Shown here: one piece after another, positions 1-5,810 of the stretch
How positions within the stretch are numbered: position 1 is the first letter of the stretch
Layout of the letters: every line of letters begins with the position of its first letter
Source: Candidatus Cloacimonadota bacterium
Lineage (GTDB): Bacteria > Cloacimonadota > Cloacimonadia > Cloacimonadales > WRIO01
DNA length: 13,981 nucleotides
Direction of reading: 5' to 3'
Assembly (NCBI GenBank): GCA_009782695.1
Contig: WRIO01000005.1
Location: forward strand, 1-13,981
Made by a program: the position numbers and the translations under genes
The notes under the pieces: model-generated
Told to the model about the DNA's origin: nothing
Databases searched by the model: none
The model's input: the letters and a program-made list of their open reading frames with translations, nothing else

Positions 1-259
1 CCATATCATGGACAGCGAAGAACAAGAATTTAAATACAAAAATGAGATGGATTTAGTCGATATAGAATCAAACGAAGTGATGAATATATCTCCCTGGCTC
101 ATCAGAAAAGAATATCTAAATAAATTCGAAATGTTTCGTGTGAAACAAAAACAAAGTATCGAGAAGCTAGGATTCGAATACTGCCCTATTAGAACAGATA
201 CACCCATACAACACAACCTCAACCTATTCCTAAAAAATAGAAGAAAACAACAAAAATAA
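1..259 (+). CDS. DUF58 domain protein, C-terminal fragment (5' end outside window)
   Basis: The frame is open from the left edge (His-Ile before the first Met at 8) to TAA at 257-259, so only the last 85 or so residues are present. The visible part matches the C-terminal end of DUF58 proteins: a D-x-E-E-x-E-F stretch right at the edge, a LVDIES element, then R-K-E-Y-L, and finally a Tyr followed by R-T-D-T-P with a leucine-rich tail ending in FLKNRRKQQK. DUF58 proteins usually sit beside a MoxR-type AAA ATPase and vWA proteins in an envelope or stress-linked cluster. Those partners would lie to the left and cannot be seen. The ATG at 8 is internal to the domain and is not taken as the start. 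Function is inferred from family resemblance only; no catalytic residue is visible in this fragment. Confidence 0.7.
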   Translation, partial: HIMDSEEQEFKYKNEMDLVDIESNEVMNISPWLIRKEYLNKFEMFRVKQKQSIEKLGFEYCPIRTDTPIQHNLNLFLKNRRKQQK

Positions 260-388
260 GGTTGTGTAACAAGACTTTACGGGTGTTCAGTCTCCCCCAC
301 TACTCTCTGTCAAACTCGTTTTAGAGTATGAATTTAAATTTCTGAGGAAGTATAACATATTTTCTTACAATACGTTATTGCAAGCAGC

Positions 389-437
389 AAGCAAGGAAAC
401 TCGGACAAACTCTGACCTTCTCCGAGTTCACTTGCTT
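389..437. repeat. Large imperfect stem-loop
   Basis: Arms 389-405 (AAGCAAGGAAACTCGGA) and 421-437 pair at 15 of 17 positions, with one 2-nt internal mismatch and a 15-nt loop. It lies 130 bp after the DUF58 stop and has no following T-run, so it is not a standard intrinsic terminator. It matches none of the other repeat families here. Confidence 0.6.
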
Positions 438-550
438 ACCCCTTCATCTAAAATTGGTTAATATATAGAGATACATAACTAGTAAAAAGTAAATTTACCC
501 CCTATGCAAAACTCACTAGTCAGGAAGGACTATGTGAACATTCTACTTCC

Positions 551-576
551 GTAGGGAAGGATTATCTAAGCCTTCC
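551..576. repeat. Family D hairpin, copy 1
   Basis: GTAG followed by GGAAGG, a 10-base spacer and CCTTCC. The same module, with nearly the same spacer, recurs at 12595-12620. The GTAG head resembles the start of families B and C. Confidence 0.6.
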
Positions 577-642
577 GCTTCATCAGCGCGAAGCATACTA
601 TAAATTTACCTTTCAGTTACATTTAAGACTGCTGTCGATTTT

Positions 643-691
643 TAACCACCCCCGTCAACAAGTTGGCACCCCTCCAATTTGGAGGGGAATT
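643..691 (-). repeat. Family A two-hairpin repeat, inverted
   Basis: Reads in the complementary orientation: tail TAACCACC at 643-650, stem 2 as GTCAAC..GTTGGC (one weak pair), stem 1 as the 19-nt palindrome cccctccaatttggagggg at 669-687, then AATT. It forms an outward-facing inverted pair with the copy at 748-797. Confidence 0.75.
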
Positions 692-694
692 CCA

Positions 695-720
695 GGATTC
701 TCCGCTACGCTCTGAATCAT
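695..720. repeat. Family F repeat (GGATTCT..CTGAATC type)
   Basis: Begins GGATTCT, ends CTGAATCAT, with CCGCTACGCT between. It is the complementary-strand relative of the motif at 3149-3174. Both resemble a GATTCTTCGCTNCGCTCAGAATGAC-like intergenic motif that I recall from many unrelated bacterial genomes. Confidence 0.5.
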
Positions 721-747
721 GAGTGTCGTATTTGGCAGACGGGGTAT

Positions 748-797
748 AATTCCCCTCCAATTTGGAGGGGTGGACGCGCTAGCGGACTGGGTGGTTA
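748..797 (+). repeat. Family A two-hairpin repeat, variant stem 2
   Basis: AATT plus palindrome cccctccaatttggagggg (752-770) and a GGTGGTTA tail. Stem 2 is replaced by a GGACGCGCTAGCGGAC segment containing the perfect palindrome CGCTAGCG. Confidence 0.75.
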
Positions 798-832
798 TTA
801 AATTATATCCAATGCATATCAGATCTCATATC

Positions 833-1873
833 CTATAATAAATCAGGCTTATTTATTGTAATATAATCAGTTAGATCCTTTACAATCTCGGCTTTCGTCT
901 TGTCTATAACGAGTATAGCGTCTGCTGTCTCAACAACTATAATGTCATCTATACCGATCAGAGCCACAAATTTACCTGAAAAGACAGTATTCCCCTTGGA
1001 ATCAACAACATAACCAAATTCTGCAAAATAATTATCATATTCTTTTCTCGGCAGATGCTCAGATAAAGACATCCAGTTACCAACATCAGACCATTTGAAT
1101 TCAACAGGAAAAACTACTACATTTTTTGATTTTTCGAGGATAGCTATATCTATAGGTAACTTTTTTTGAGTAGAATATACTTCATTTCGTTCCCTAACAC
1201 TTAGACATGTATTCATTTTGGAGATAATCTCCAAAATCTTTGGTTCAAACTCGTTAAAACTCTCTAAAATAGCATCAATAGTCCAACAAAACATTCCAGA
1301 ATTCCAAAAATAGTTATTATTTTTCAAAAATTCTTGTGCAATTTCTTGATTTGGTTTTTCCCTAAAATGTTTCACATGAAACATTGCGGGTAAAATTTCC
1401 TCTCCGGCTTCGATGTATCCATATCCAGTTGCTGGAAAAGTTGGTTTAATCCCAAAAGTTATAAGTTTTTGACTATGTGCCGAAGCGAGCGCAGCTTTCA
1501 TTGCTTTACCAAAAGCGGCAATGTCTCCAATGTAGTGATCAGCTGGGAGGACAAGCATAGGCGTGTCGCTGTCGTATCTCTCACTCAAAAACACTGCAGA
1601 CAAGGCTATACAAGGTGCTGTGTTCATCCCACATGGTTCTATGATGATTTGAGAAGGGGGTAATTCTGGAATATGCTGATTTAAAAGGGTTACCTGTTCC
1701 TGCACAGTCACGACATAGATATCTTCTGGCTTTATAAAGGGTAAAACCCGCTCATAAGTAAGACGAATCATACTTTTATCGTCGAAAAGTTTCAAGAATT
1801 GCTTGGGATTTGCCTTGCGGCTCAAAGGCCAAAATCGCGTCCCTGAACCCCCTGCCATTATCAAAGCTATCAT
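833..1873 (-). CDS. manC: Mannose-1-phosphate guanylyltransferase (GDP-mannose synthase)
   Basis: Converts mannose-1-phosphate and GTP to GDP-mannose, the cytoplasmic donor for mannose-, fucose- or rhamnose-containing surface glycans (EC 2.7.7.13). The 346-residue product starts with the nucleotide-binding signature GGSGTRFWPLSRKANPKQFL (residues 8-27). It then shows PADH (110-113), FREKP (170-174), WNSGMF (190-195), IDIAILEKS (241-249) and WSDVGNW (261-267), all typical of this family. The length fits the monofunctional form; the C-terminal phosphomannose isomerase domain of long proteobacterial AlgA/ManC enzymes is absent. The ATG at 1873 has a good TAAGGAG 7 bases upstream that overlaps the lolA stop codon, so it is probably co-transcribed with, and perhaps translationally coupled to, lolA. 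The link to LolA suggests an envelope operon. A related sugar-1-phosphate nucleotidyltransferase is less likely. Confidence 0.93.
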   Translation of the reverse strand: MIALIMAGGSGTRFWPLSRKANPKQFLKLFDDKSMIRLTYERVLPFIKPEDIYVVTVQEQVTLLNQHIPELPPSQIIIEPCGMNTAPCIALSAVFLSERYDSDTPMLVLPADHYIGDIAAFGKAMKAALASAHSQKLITFGIKPTFPATGYGYIEAGEEILPAMFHVKHFREKPNQEIAQEFLKNNNYFWNSGMFCWTIDAILESFNEFEPKILEIISKMNTCLSVRERNEVYSTQKKLPIDIAILEKSKNVVVFPVEFKWSDVGNWMSLSEHLPRKEYDNYFAEFGYVVDSKGNTVFSGKFVALIGIDDIIVVETADAILVIDKTKAEIVKDLTDYITINKPDLL

Positions 1874-1878
1874 ATTTT

Positions 1879-1887
1879 AACTCCTTA
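1879..1887 (-). promoter_or_regulatory. Shine-Dalgarno of manC overlapping the lolA stop
   Basis: Minus-strand TAAGGAGTT. Its TAA (1885-1887) is the lolA stop codon and its GGAG is 7 bases before the manC ATG. This arrangement favours translational coupling of the two genes. Confidence 0.75.
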
Positions 1888-2493
1888 TTCCGTGAGGGTA
1901 GGTGTCCCTTTTGGGATTGTAAATTCTTTTATTTGTTTGGACAGAGGTTTATCAAACACTTGATTTTCTATGATTATGACCACTTGGTTGTCCATGTTAT
2001 CCTCATAAATTACCTTTTCTAACTGCTCTGTTCTCCAATTGATATGTATCTTAAAATCTACTATCTCCTCATTAGAGTGGGTAATAGAGTAGATAAAGTA
2101 GTTTCTTTCTCTCTCTATAAAAGAATACTCCATTGACAATACCTCTAAAAAGTTTGAAAAAAGTCCATCATATTCATCTGTTTTGACGTAAACACTGGCA
2201 GTATTATGTTCCTCTGAATAAACTGTTAGCTGGTCGCCTTCTAACTTAAAAAAATAATATTCAGGTTCATTGTATTCCATTACGAAAGAGTCATTCTCTA
2301 TATAAATTTTACCAAACGAGGTGTTTGCAGCATCATAAATTGCATAGTAGTTTCCTTGAGTAAAGTCTGCTTCTAGCGTCACGATATTCGCGTATTTTTC
2401 TTTGGTTTTTAGAAATAAGTTGTCACTAGCTGTTGTGGAATAAGCAGTGCAGCATATAAGAGTCAATAGTAAAAGTAAATTGATTTTTTTCAT
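1885..2493 (-). CDS. lolA: LolA-type periplasmic lipoprotein carrier
   Basis: LolA carries lipoproteins released by the LolCDE complex across the periplasm. The 202-residue product has a clear signal peptide (MKK, then a leucine-rich core, residues 5-18, with a probable cut near residue 22). A LolA-like beta fold follows: TLEADFTQ (39-46), where LolA has its conserved early ADFTQ-like motif, alternating hydrophobic/polar strands, and a C-terminal KEFTIPKGT (189-197). The length matches LolA (about 200). The reading frame is open upstream to 2607, but those 38 residues are encoded by a family C repeat and the 3' end of the preceding gene. The ATG at 2493, with an AAAGGAT sequence about 8 bases upstream and the signal peptide directly after it, is the supported start. 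The next gene, manC, begins 11 bases downstream. Divergent from E. coli LolA, but the fold-level features agree. Confidence 0.8.
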   Translation of the reverse strand: MKKINLLLLLTLICCTAYSTTASDNLFLKTKEKYANIVTLEADFTQGNYYAIYDAANTSFGKIYIENDSFVMEYNEPEYYFFKLEGDQLTVYSEEHNTASVYVKTDEYDGLFSNFLEVLSMEYSFIERERNYFIYSITHSNEEIVDFKIHINWRTEQLEKVIYEDNMDNQVVIIIENQVFDKPLSKQIKEFTIPKGTPTLTE

Positions 2494-2525
2494 AAGATTT
2501 AATCCTTTTTTTGCCCTGCTTGTTT

Positions 2526-2549
2526 GGAGAGCCGGAGGCTCTCCGCTAC
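2526..2549. repeat. Family C hairpin (GGAGAGCC..GGCTCTCC)
   Basis: GGAGAGCC, GGA loop, GGCTCTCC, then GCTAC: an 8-bp perfect stem. It sits in the 64-bp gap between the cyclotransferase gene and lolA and would be present in any shared transcript. Confidence 0.8.
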
Positions 2550-2557
2550 AAAAAGCT

Positions 2558-3004
2558 CTATCCTTTATCCGAAAACAAGATAGCAGCCTGCAAGACATGG
2601 CAATCAAAACTATTCTCCATAAACCCTTCGCGGATAGTCATAAAATGTTCTTCACTCGGGGTAGCCAAAGCATGCCCTTCCACCATAGTATATACCAGAA
2701 CTGGAACAGGTTCTCCTGCTATATCGAACTCTCTAATCTCTTTGCGGTAAAGGCTAGGAGCGTCCTCGTAAAAATCTATTTCTTTTTCGTCTTTCTCGCT
2801 GATCTCCCACAGCAATATAGGCACATGAAAACCTTCTGCTGGCTCTATATTAGCAAATGAACTACCACTAGTTCCGCGAAAGACCAAGCGGTGGTCTTTT
2901 AGCATAGTTGTGCCAAACTTTTTAGCTTTCGGACAATGAAAATGCATTAGTTTTTCATTCATCAAGCTACCATAAGTAGCAAGAATTTTTCTACTTTTTA
3001 TCAA
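2558..3004 (-). CDS. Gamma-glutamylcyclotransferase-like protein (GGCT/AIG2 fold)
   Basis: 148 residues. The start of the fold is marked by LATYGSLMNEKLM (residues 8-20), where YGSLM is the substrate-loop signature of GGCT-like proteins. A strand carrying RLVFRGTSGSSFANI follows, then the Glu-containing DFYEDAPSLYRKE segment (77-89), in which E80 is the probable catalytic acid, and the VPVLVYTM strand (100-107). Such enzymes release 5-oxoproline from gamma-glutamyl amines or peptides, but the substrate cannot be read from sequence. The start is a TTG at 3002-3004. It has a strong AAAGGAGA 7 bases upstream, and the next in-frame Met lies after the YGSL motif, so a shorter start would destroy the fold. 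It is followed after 64 bp by lolA and lies 357 bp downstream of ftsK. Confidence 0.78.
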   Translation of the reverse strand: MIKSRKILATYGSLMNEKLMHFHCPKAKKFGTTMLKDHRLVFRGTSGSSFANIEPAEGFHVPILLWEISEKDEKEIDFYEDAPSLYRKEIREFDIAGEPVPVLVYTMVEGHALATPSEEHFMTIREGFMENSFDCHVLQAAILFSDKG

Positions 3005-3010
3005 ATTTTA

Positions 3011-3018
3011 TCTCCTTT
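3011..3018 (-). promoter_or_regulatory. Strong Shine-Dalgarno that decides a TTG start
   Basis: Minus-strand AAAGGAGA with its GGAG exactly 7 bases before the TTG at 3002-3004. No ATG or GTG start keeps the complete N-terminal strand of the cyclotransferase. Confidence 0.75.
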
Positions 3019-3066
3019 AATTCCCCTCCACTTTGGAGGGGTGTCAGCTTGTTTACGAGGTGGTTA
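3019..3066 (+). repeat. Family A repeat, degenerate
   Basis: Stem 1 at 3023-3041 has one central change (A to C). Stem 2 is damaged (GTCAGCTTGTTTAC), and the tail is GAGGTGGTTA. Confidence 0.7.
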
Positions 3067-3080
3067 GACAAATTTTTTTC

Positions 3081-3091
3081 GTCCGCAGGAC
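3081..3091. repeat. Family E mini-hairpin (GTCCGCAGGAC)
   Basis: A 4-bp stem, GTCC/GGAC, around GCA, preceded by a T-run. The same unit or its GAA-loop variant occurs near 3193, at 3270-3280, 7076-7086, 11678-11688 and 12725-12735. Confidence 0.55.
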
Positions 3092-3097
3092 ATCAAT

Positions 3098-3120
3098 AAT
3101 TCTCCTCCAATTTGGAGGGG
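3098..3120 (+). repeat. Family A half copy (stem 1 only)
   Basis: AATT followed by tctcctccaatttggagggg. The stem 2 and GGTGGTTA parts are missing, showing that the first hairpin can exist alone. Confidence 0.65.
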
Positions 3121-3148
3121 TATTAAAACTCGTCCACAGCCCCTTGCC

Positions 3149-3174
3149 GTCATTCTGAACGAAGTGAAGAATCC
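3149..3174. repeat. Family F repeat (GTCATTCTGAACGAAGTGAA)
   Basis: GTCATTCTGAACGAAGTGAA then GAATCC. ATTCT and AGAAT form short pairing arms. It resembles the GTCATTCTGAGCGAAGCGAAGAATC-type motif common in intergenic DNA of several phyla, as I recall. The copy at 695-720 is the complementary form. Confidence 0.6.
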
Positions 3175-3207
3175 AGAATTTCTTTCATCCGTCCGAAGGA
3201 CACGAAT

Positions 3208-3255
3208 AATTCCCCTCCAATTTGGAGGGGTGTCAACTTGTTGACGGGGTGGTTA
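3208..3255 (+). repeat. Family A repeat, near-consensus copy
   Basis: AATT, palindrome cccctccaatttggagggg, then GTCAAC-TT-GTTGAC (perfect 6-bp stem 2) and GGGGTGGTTA. This copy defines the consensus. The left coordinate may be off by about 2 bases. Confidence 0.8.
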
Positions 3256-3269
3256 GACATATTTTTTTC

Positions 3270-3280
3270 GTCCGCAGGAC
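3270..3280. repeat. Family E mini-hairpin
   Basis: GTCCGCAGGAC after a seven-T run. It sits between a plus-orientation and a minus-orientation family A copy. Confidence 0.55.
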
Positions 3281-3286
3281 ACACAA

Positions 3287-3340
3287 TAAACCCCTGCCCC
3301 GTCAGGCTATCGCCTGCCACCCCTTCCCAGTGGGACGAGG
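3287..3340 (-). repeat. Family A repeat, inverted, covariant stems
   Basis: Read on the minus strand: TCCC-ACT-GGGA as stem 1, AGGC-GATA-GCCT as stem 2, then GACGGGG and CAGGGGTTTA. Both stems differ in base sequence from the consensus copy yet remain paired. Confidence 0.7.
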
Positions 3341-3361
3341 AAAAATCCACCAGCCGAACCA

Positions 3362-5596
3362 TTATTCCCCAGAATTATCCAAATCTTCCGGTGTCATCAG
3401 CACTTCTCTCGGTTTGCTACCGCAGTGCTTGCCTATCACACCAGCTTGTTCCAGCAGGTCTATCAATCGTCCTGCCCTTGCATAACCTATCTTAAAGTGC
3501 CTTTGTAGCATTGACACCGATGCTGTGTTCGTGTTTACTACGACCTTTGCAGCCTCTGGAAAAAGCTCATCATCATATTCAAAATCATTGATATTTCCAC
3601 CTGCTGGCTTATTCATAACTATATCCAATCTCGGTTTCGGCTGGGTGCGTAAATACTCTACGAGCCCTTCTATTTCTGCATCGCTCAGATATGCTCCGTG
3701 AATGCGTTCGGGGTTTGCTTTTCCCGGTGGGATAAATAGCATATCACCCCGACCGAGCAACTTATCAGCACCCACAGCGTCAAGTATCACACGGGAATCG
3801 ACAGAAGTGGAAACCCGGAAGGCTATTCTGGCGGGGAAGTTTGCCTTGATCACGCCTGTGATTACCTTTATAGAAGGTCTTTGAGTGGCGAGTATCAGGT
3901 GTATCCCGACAGCTCGTGCCATCTGGGCAAGGCGGGCTATTGGCTGCTCTATCTCACGACCTGCGGTCATTATCAAGTCTGCAAACTCGTCTATTATTAG
4001 CACTATATAAGGCAATTTATCGATTTCTTCAGCTTCTCCTCTTTGGATCAGGTCATCTATTTTATTATTATATGAGTGAAGCTCGCGAACATTTAGCTCT
4101 TGCAGCAGCTCATAACGTCTTTCCATCTCATAAACAGCCCATGAAAGCGTATTCATAGCCTCTTCTGGCTCTGTGACCACCTGCTGTATTAAGTGGGGTA
4201 TGCCGTCATAACCTGACAGCTCAATGCGTTTCGGGTCGATCATAGCCAAACGAACCTCTTCGGGAGTGTAAAGCAGCAGTAAAGAACAAATGATGGTCTG
4301 TATACAAACGCTTTTACCACCACCGGTCGCCCCTGCTATCAGCAAGTGTGGCATTTTCACGAGGTCTGTAACCACCGGATTACCAGCTATGTCCTTCCCG
4401 AGGGCAACCGCGAGTGTAGCTGTGTTATTCTGCATCTCTGCTGAAAAGAAAATCTCACTCATATAGATCAAGTCTGCTACTTTGTTTGGGATTTCCACCC
4501 CGATAGAACCTCGACCGGGAATAGGTGCTTGCACGCGGATACTTTCGGCTTTTAGGGCAAGACTAATGTCGTCAGCAAGGGTCGTAAAGCGACTAACCTT
4601 TATACCGGGGGCAGGTTCGAGCTCGTATTGGGTGATGATAGGACCGACATTGACATGCGAAACCTTTGCCTCTATGCCAAACTCTAGTAATTTTTCCAAA
4701 ATAAGTTGCGAAGTCTTTTTTACTTCATTGTCGAGTTTTGCATTCATGATTTTTTTTTCTGTGTTTGGCTTATAAAGGAAGGCATCGGCTTCTGGTTTTT
4801 GATAAGCAATCAGCTCATTTTCTGACATTGGCAAATTTGGAGCATGAACGGTGGTTTTTGGCGTTTTTGGTGGTGCAGGCACATAGATATTGTCTGCTGG
4901 CATATTTATCTGATAATCGTCAATCTGGATAGGGTCTTTTTTAGATGGAATCGGAGCCGTTTCGTCTATTTCAATTTTTTCTTTTTTTTTTTTTGCAAAT
5001 AGAGCTGAAATTTTTTGATAGAGAAAATTAAAAAAGCTAAACAGAATTTTAAAAGGGTTAAAGGTAACAAATAATTCAAAGGACGCGATAAAGCAAAACA
5101 GACCTAAAATGACGATGCCCGACCTCCCGACCAGGTTAGTAAAGAAGTTGTAGATATGATAAAACAGCAGAGGTGGGGAAGAGGTCTGCGGGTCAGAGGC
5201 ACAAAAGCCGAAAAGGTAAAATAGCACGATGATGTTTAGCACAAAGATATTTATCTTTAGCAATAAAGGGTGACCCTTCTTCACAAAGCTTAAAAATATA
5301 TAAATTATAGCGGTTAGGAGAGCAAAAGAGGACAGTAAGTGTCCAAAATTGCGGGTTAAAAAGTAGGAGATATACGCCCCGAAAGCACCTAAAGGATTAT
5401 TCAGTTGGCTCTTTGAGAAAAGCAGTTTTAGGGGGGATACACCTTGACTTTTTAGTGTGACTTCCACATCGAAATTTATCGTATTGTTGCTCGTTAGTAA
5501 TGATATAAAGGCTAATAAACATAGCACAAATAGAACTATTTTTATCCAAAGCAGGGCTTTGCCTGTTTGGTCGTTTTCTTTTTTCTGTTTTGTCAT
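3362..5596 (-). CDS. ftsK: DNA translocase FtsK/SpoIIIE family
   Basis: Membrane-anchored hexameric motor that pumps chromosomal DNA at the division septum. The 744-residue product has an N-terminal membrane region with about four to five hydrophobic segments (near 14-36, 68-80, 86-106, 112-132 and 158-178). A short Lys/Pro-rich linker leads to the alpha-beta motor, which carries Walker A GATGGGKS (422-429) and Walker B LIIDEFADL with D536. ATQRPS and GRGDML motifs follow. The C-terminal gamma winged-helix domain (about 690-744, with SMLQRHFKIGYARAGRLID) is the part that reads KOPS-like DNA in E. coli. The linker is far shorter than in E. coli FtsK (1329 aa), resembling SpoIIIE or other short FtsK proteins. 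The ATG at 5596 has only a weak GAGA ribosome site. The 3' end is followed by a 357-bp repeat region and then the cyclotransferase and lolA. Confidence 0.96.
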   Translation of the reverse strand: MTKQKKENDQTGKALLWIKIVLFVLCLLAFISLLTSNNTINFDVEVTLKSQGVSPLKLLFSKSQLNNPLGAFGAYISYFLTRNFGHLLSSFALLTAIIYIFLSFVKKGHPLLLKINIFVLNIIVLFYLFGFCASDPQTSSPPLLFYHIYNFFTNLVGRSGIVILGLFCFIASFELFVTFNPFKILFSFFNFLYQKISALFAKKKKEKIEIDETAPIPSKKDPIQIDDYQINMPADNIYVPAPPKTPKTTVHAPNLPMSENELIAYQKPEADAFLYKPNTEKKIMNAKLDNEVKKTSQLILEKLLEFGIEAKVSHVNVGPIITQYELEPAPGIKVSRFTTLADDISLALKAESIRVQAPIPGRGSIGVEIPNKVADLIYMSEIFFSAEMQNNTATLAVALGKDIAGNPVVTDLVKMPHLLIAGATGGGKSVCIQTIICSLLLLYTPEEVRLAMIDPKRIELSGYDGIPHLIQQVVTEPEEAMNTLSWAVYEMERRYELLQELNVRELHSYNNKIDDLIQRGEAEEIDKLPYIVLIIDEFADLIMTAGREIEQPIARLAQMARAVGIHLILATQRPSIKVITGVIKANFPARIAFRVSTSVDSRVILDAVGADKLLGRGDMLFIPPGKANPERIHGAYLSDAEIEGLVEYLRTQPKPRLDIVMNKPAGGNINDFEYDDELFPEAAKVVVNTNTASVSMLQRHFKIGYARAGRLIDLLEQAGVIGKHCGSKPREVLMTPEDLDNSGE

Positions 5597-5675
5597 AATT
5601 TCTCTGTCTTTTATTTTTATGTAATCTTATTAAACAACAAAATGTGGGTTTTGTTGCAGATTTTGTGGCAGAAAC

Positions 5676-5720
5676 TCGTAGGGAACGATGCCTAACGTAG
5701 CGAACATCGTTCCGTCAGGA
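5676..5720 (+). repeat. Family B repeat, copy 1
   Basis: TCGTAGGGAACGATG at one end and CATCGTTCCGTCAGGA at the other, so GAACGATG/CATCGTTC form an 8-bp hairpin. An inverted copy lies at 5747-5794 and another direct copy at 9674-9717. Confidence 0.7.
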
Positions 5721-5746
5721 AATAATAATTATCAATATTAAATCAA

Positions 5747-5794
5747 AGCGGAACGTTGTTCGCTCACAAGCTCGCTAGGCATCGTTCACTACGA
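5747..5794 (-). repeat. Family B repeat, inverted copy 2
   Basis: Complement of the 5676 copy with a few changes and a short insertion in the loop (AGCTTGTGAG region). Together the two copies could form a roughly 120-bp cruciform between ychF and ftsK. Confidence 0.65.
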
Positions 5795-5810
5795 AACTAG
5801 ACGCCCTCCG

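Larger units (their letters stand above)
260..642. other. Gene-free intergenic stretch
   Basis: No convincing gene on either strand. It holds the stem-loop at 389-437, a GTAAATTTAC palindrome at 489-498 partly repeated near 602-610, and a family D hairpin at 551-576. No tRNA-like cloverleaf or T-run terminator was recognised. Both flanking genes converge on it, so any signal here would be a 3' end or an independent small RNA. Confidence 0.5.
3005..3361. other. Repeat-filled intergenic region between ftsK and the cyclotransferase gene
   Basis: 357 bp with no credible gene. It contains four family A copies (one only half), three family E hairpins and one family F motif. Two segments, about 3019-3098 and 3208-3287, are near-identical direct repeats joining a family A unit, a GACA-A/T-ATTTTTTTC linker and a family E hairpin. 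Confidence 0.7.

Noticed and set aside
785..835. Terminator after manC
   Set aside because: AT-rich with small palindromes (ATGCAT, AGATCT), but no GC stem followed by a T-run on the minus strand.
3150..3362. 70-residue minus-strand open frame whose ATG overlaps the ftsK stop (TAATG)
   Set aside because: The coupling-like overlap is tempting, but the C-terminal half is just translation of family A and F repeats and there is no recognisable domain.
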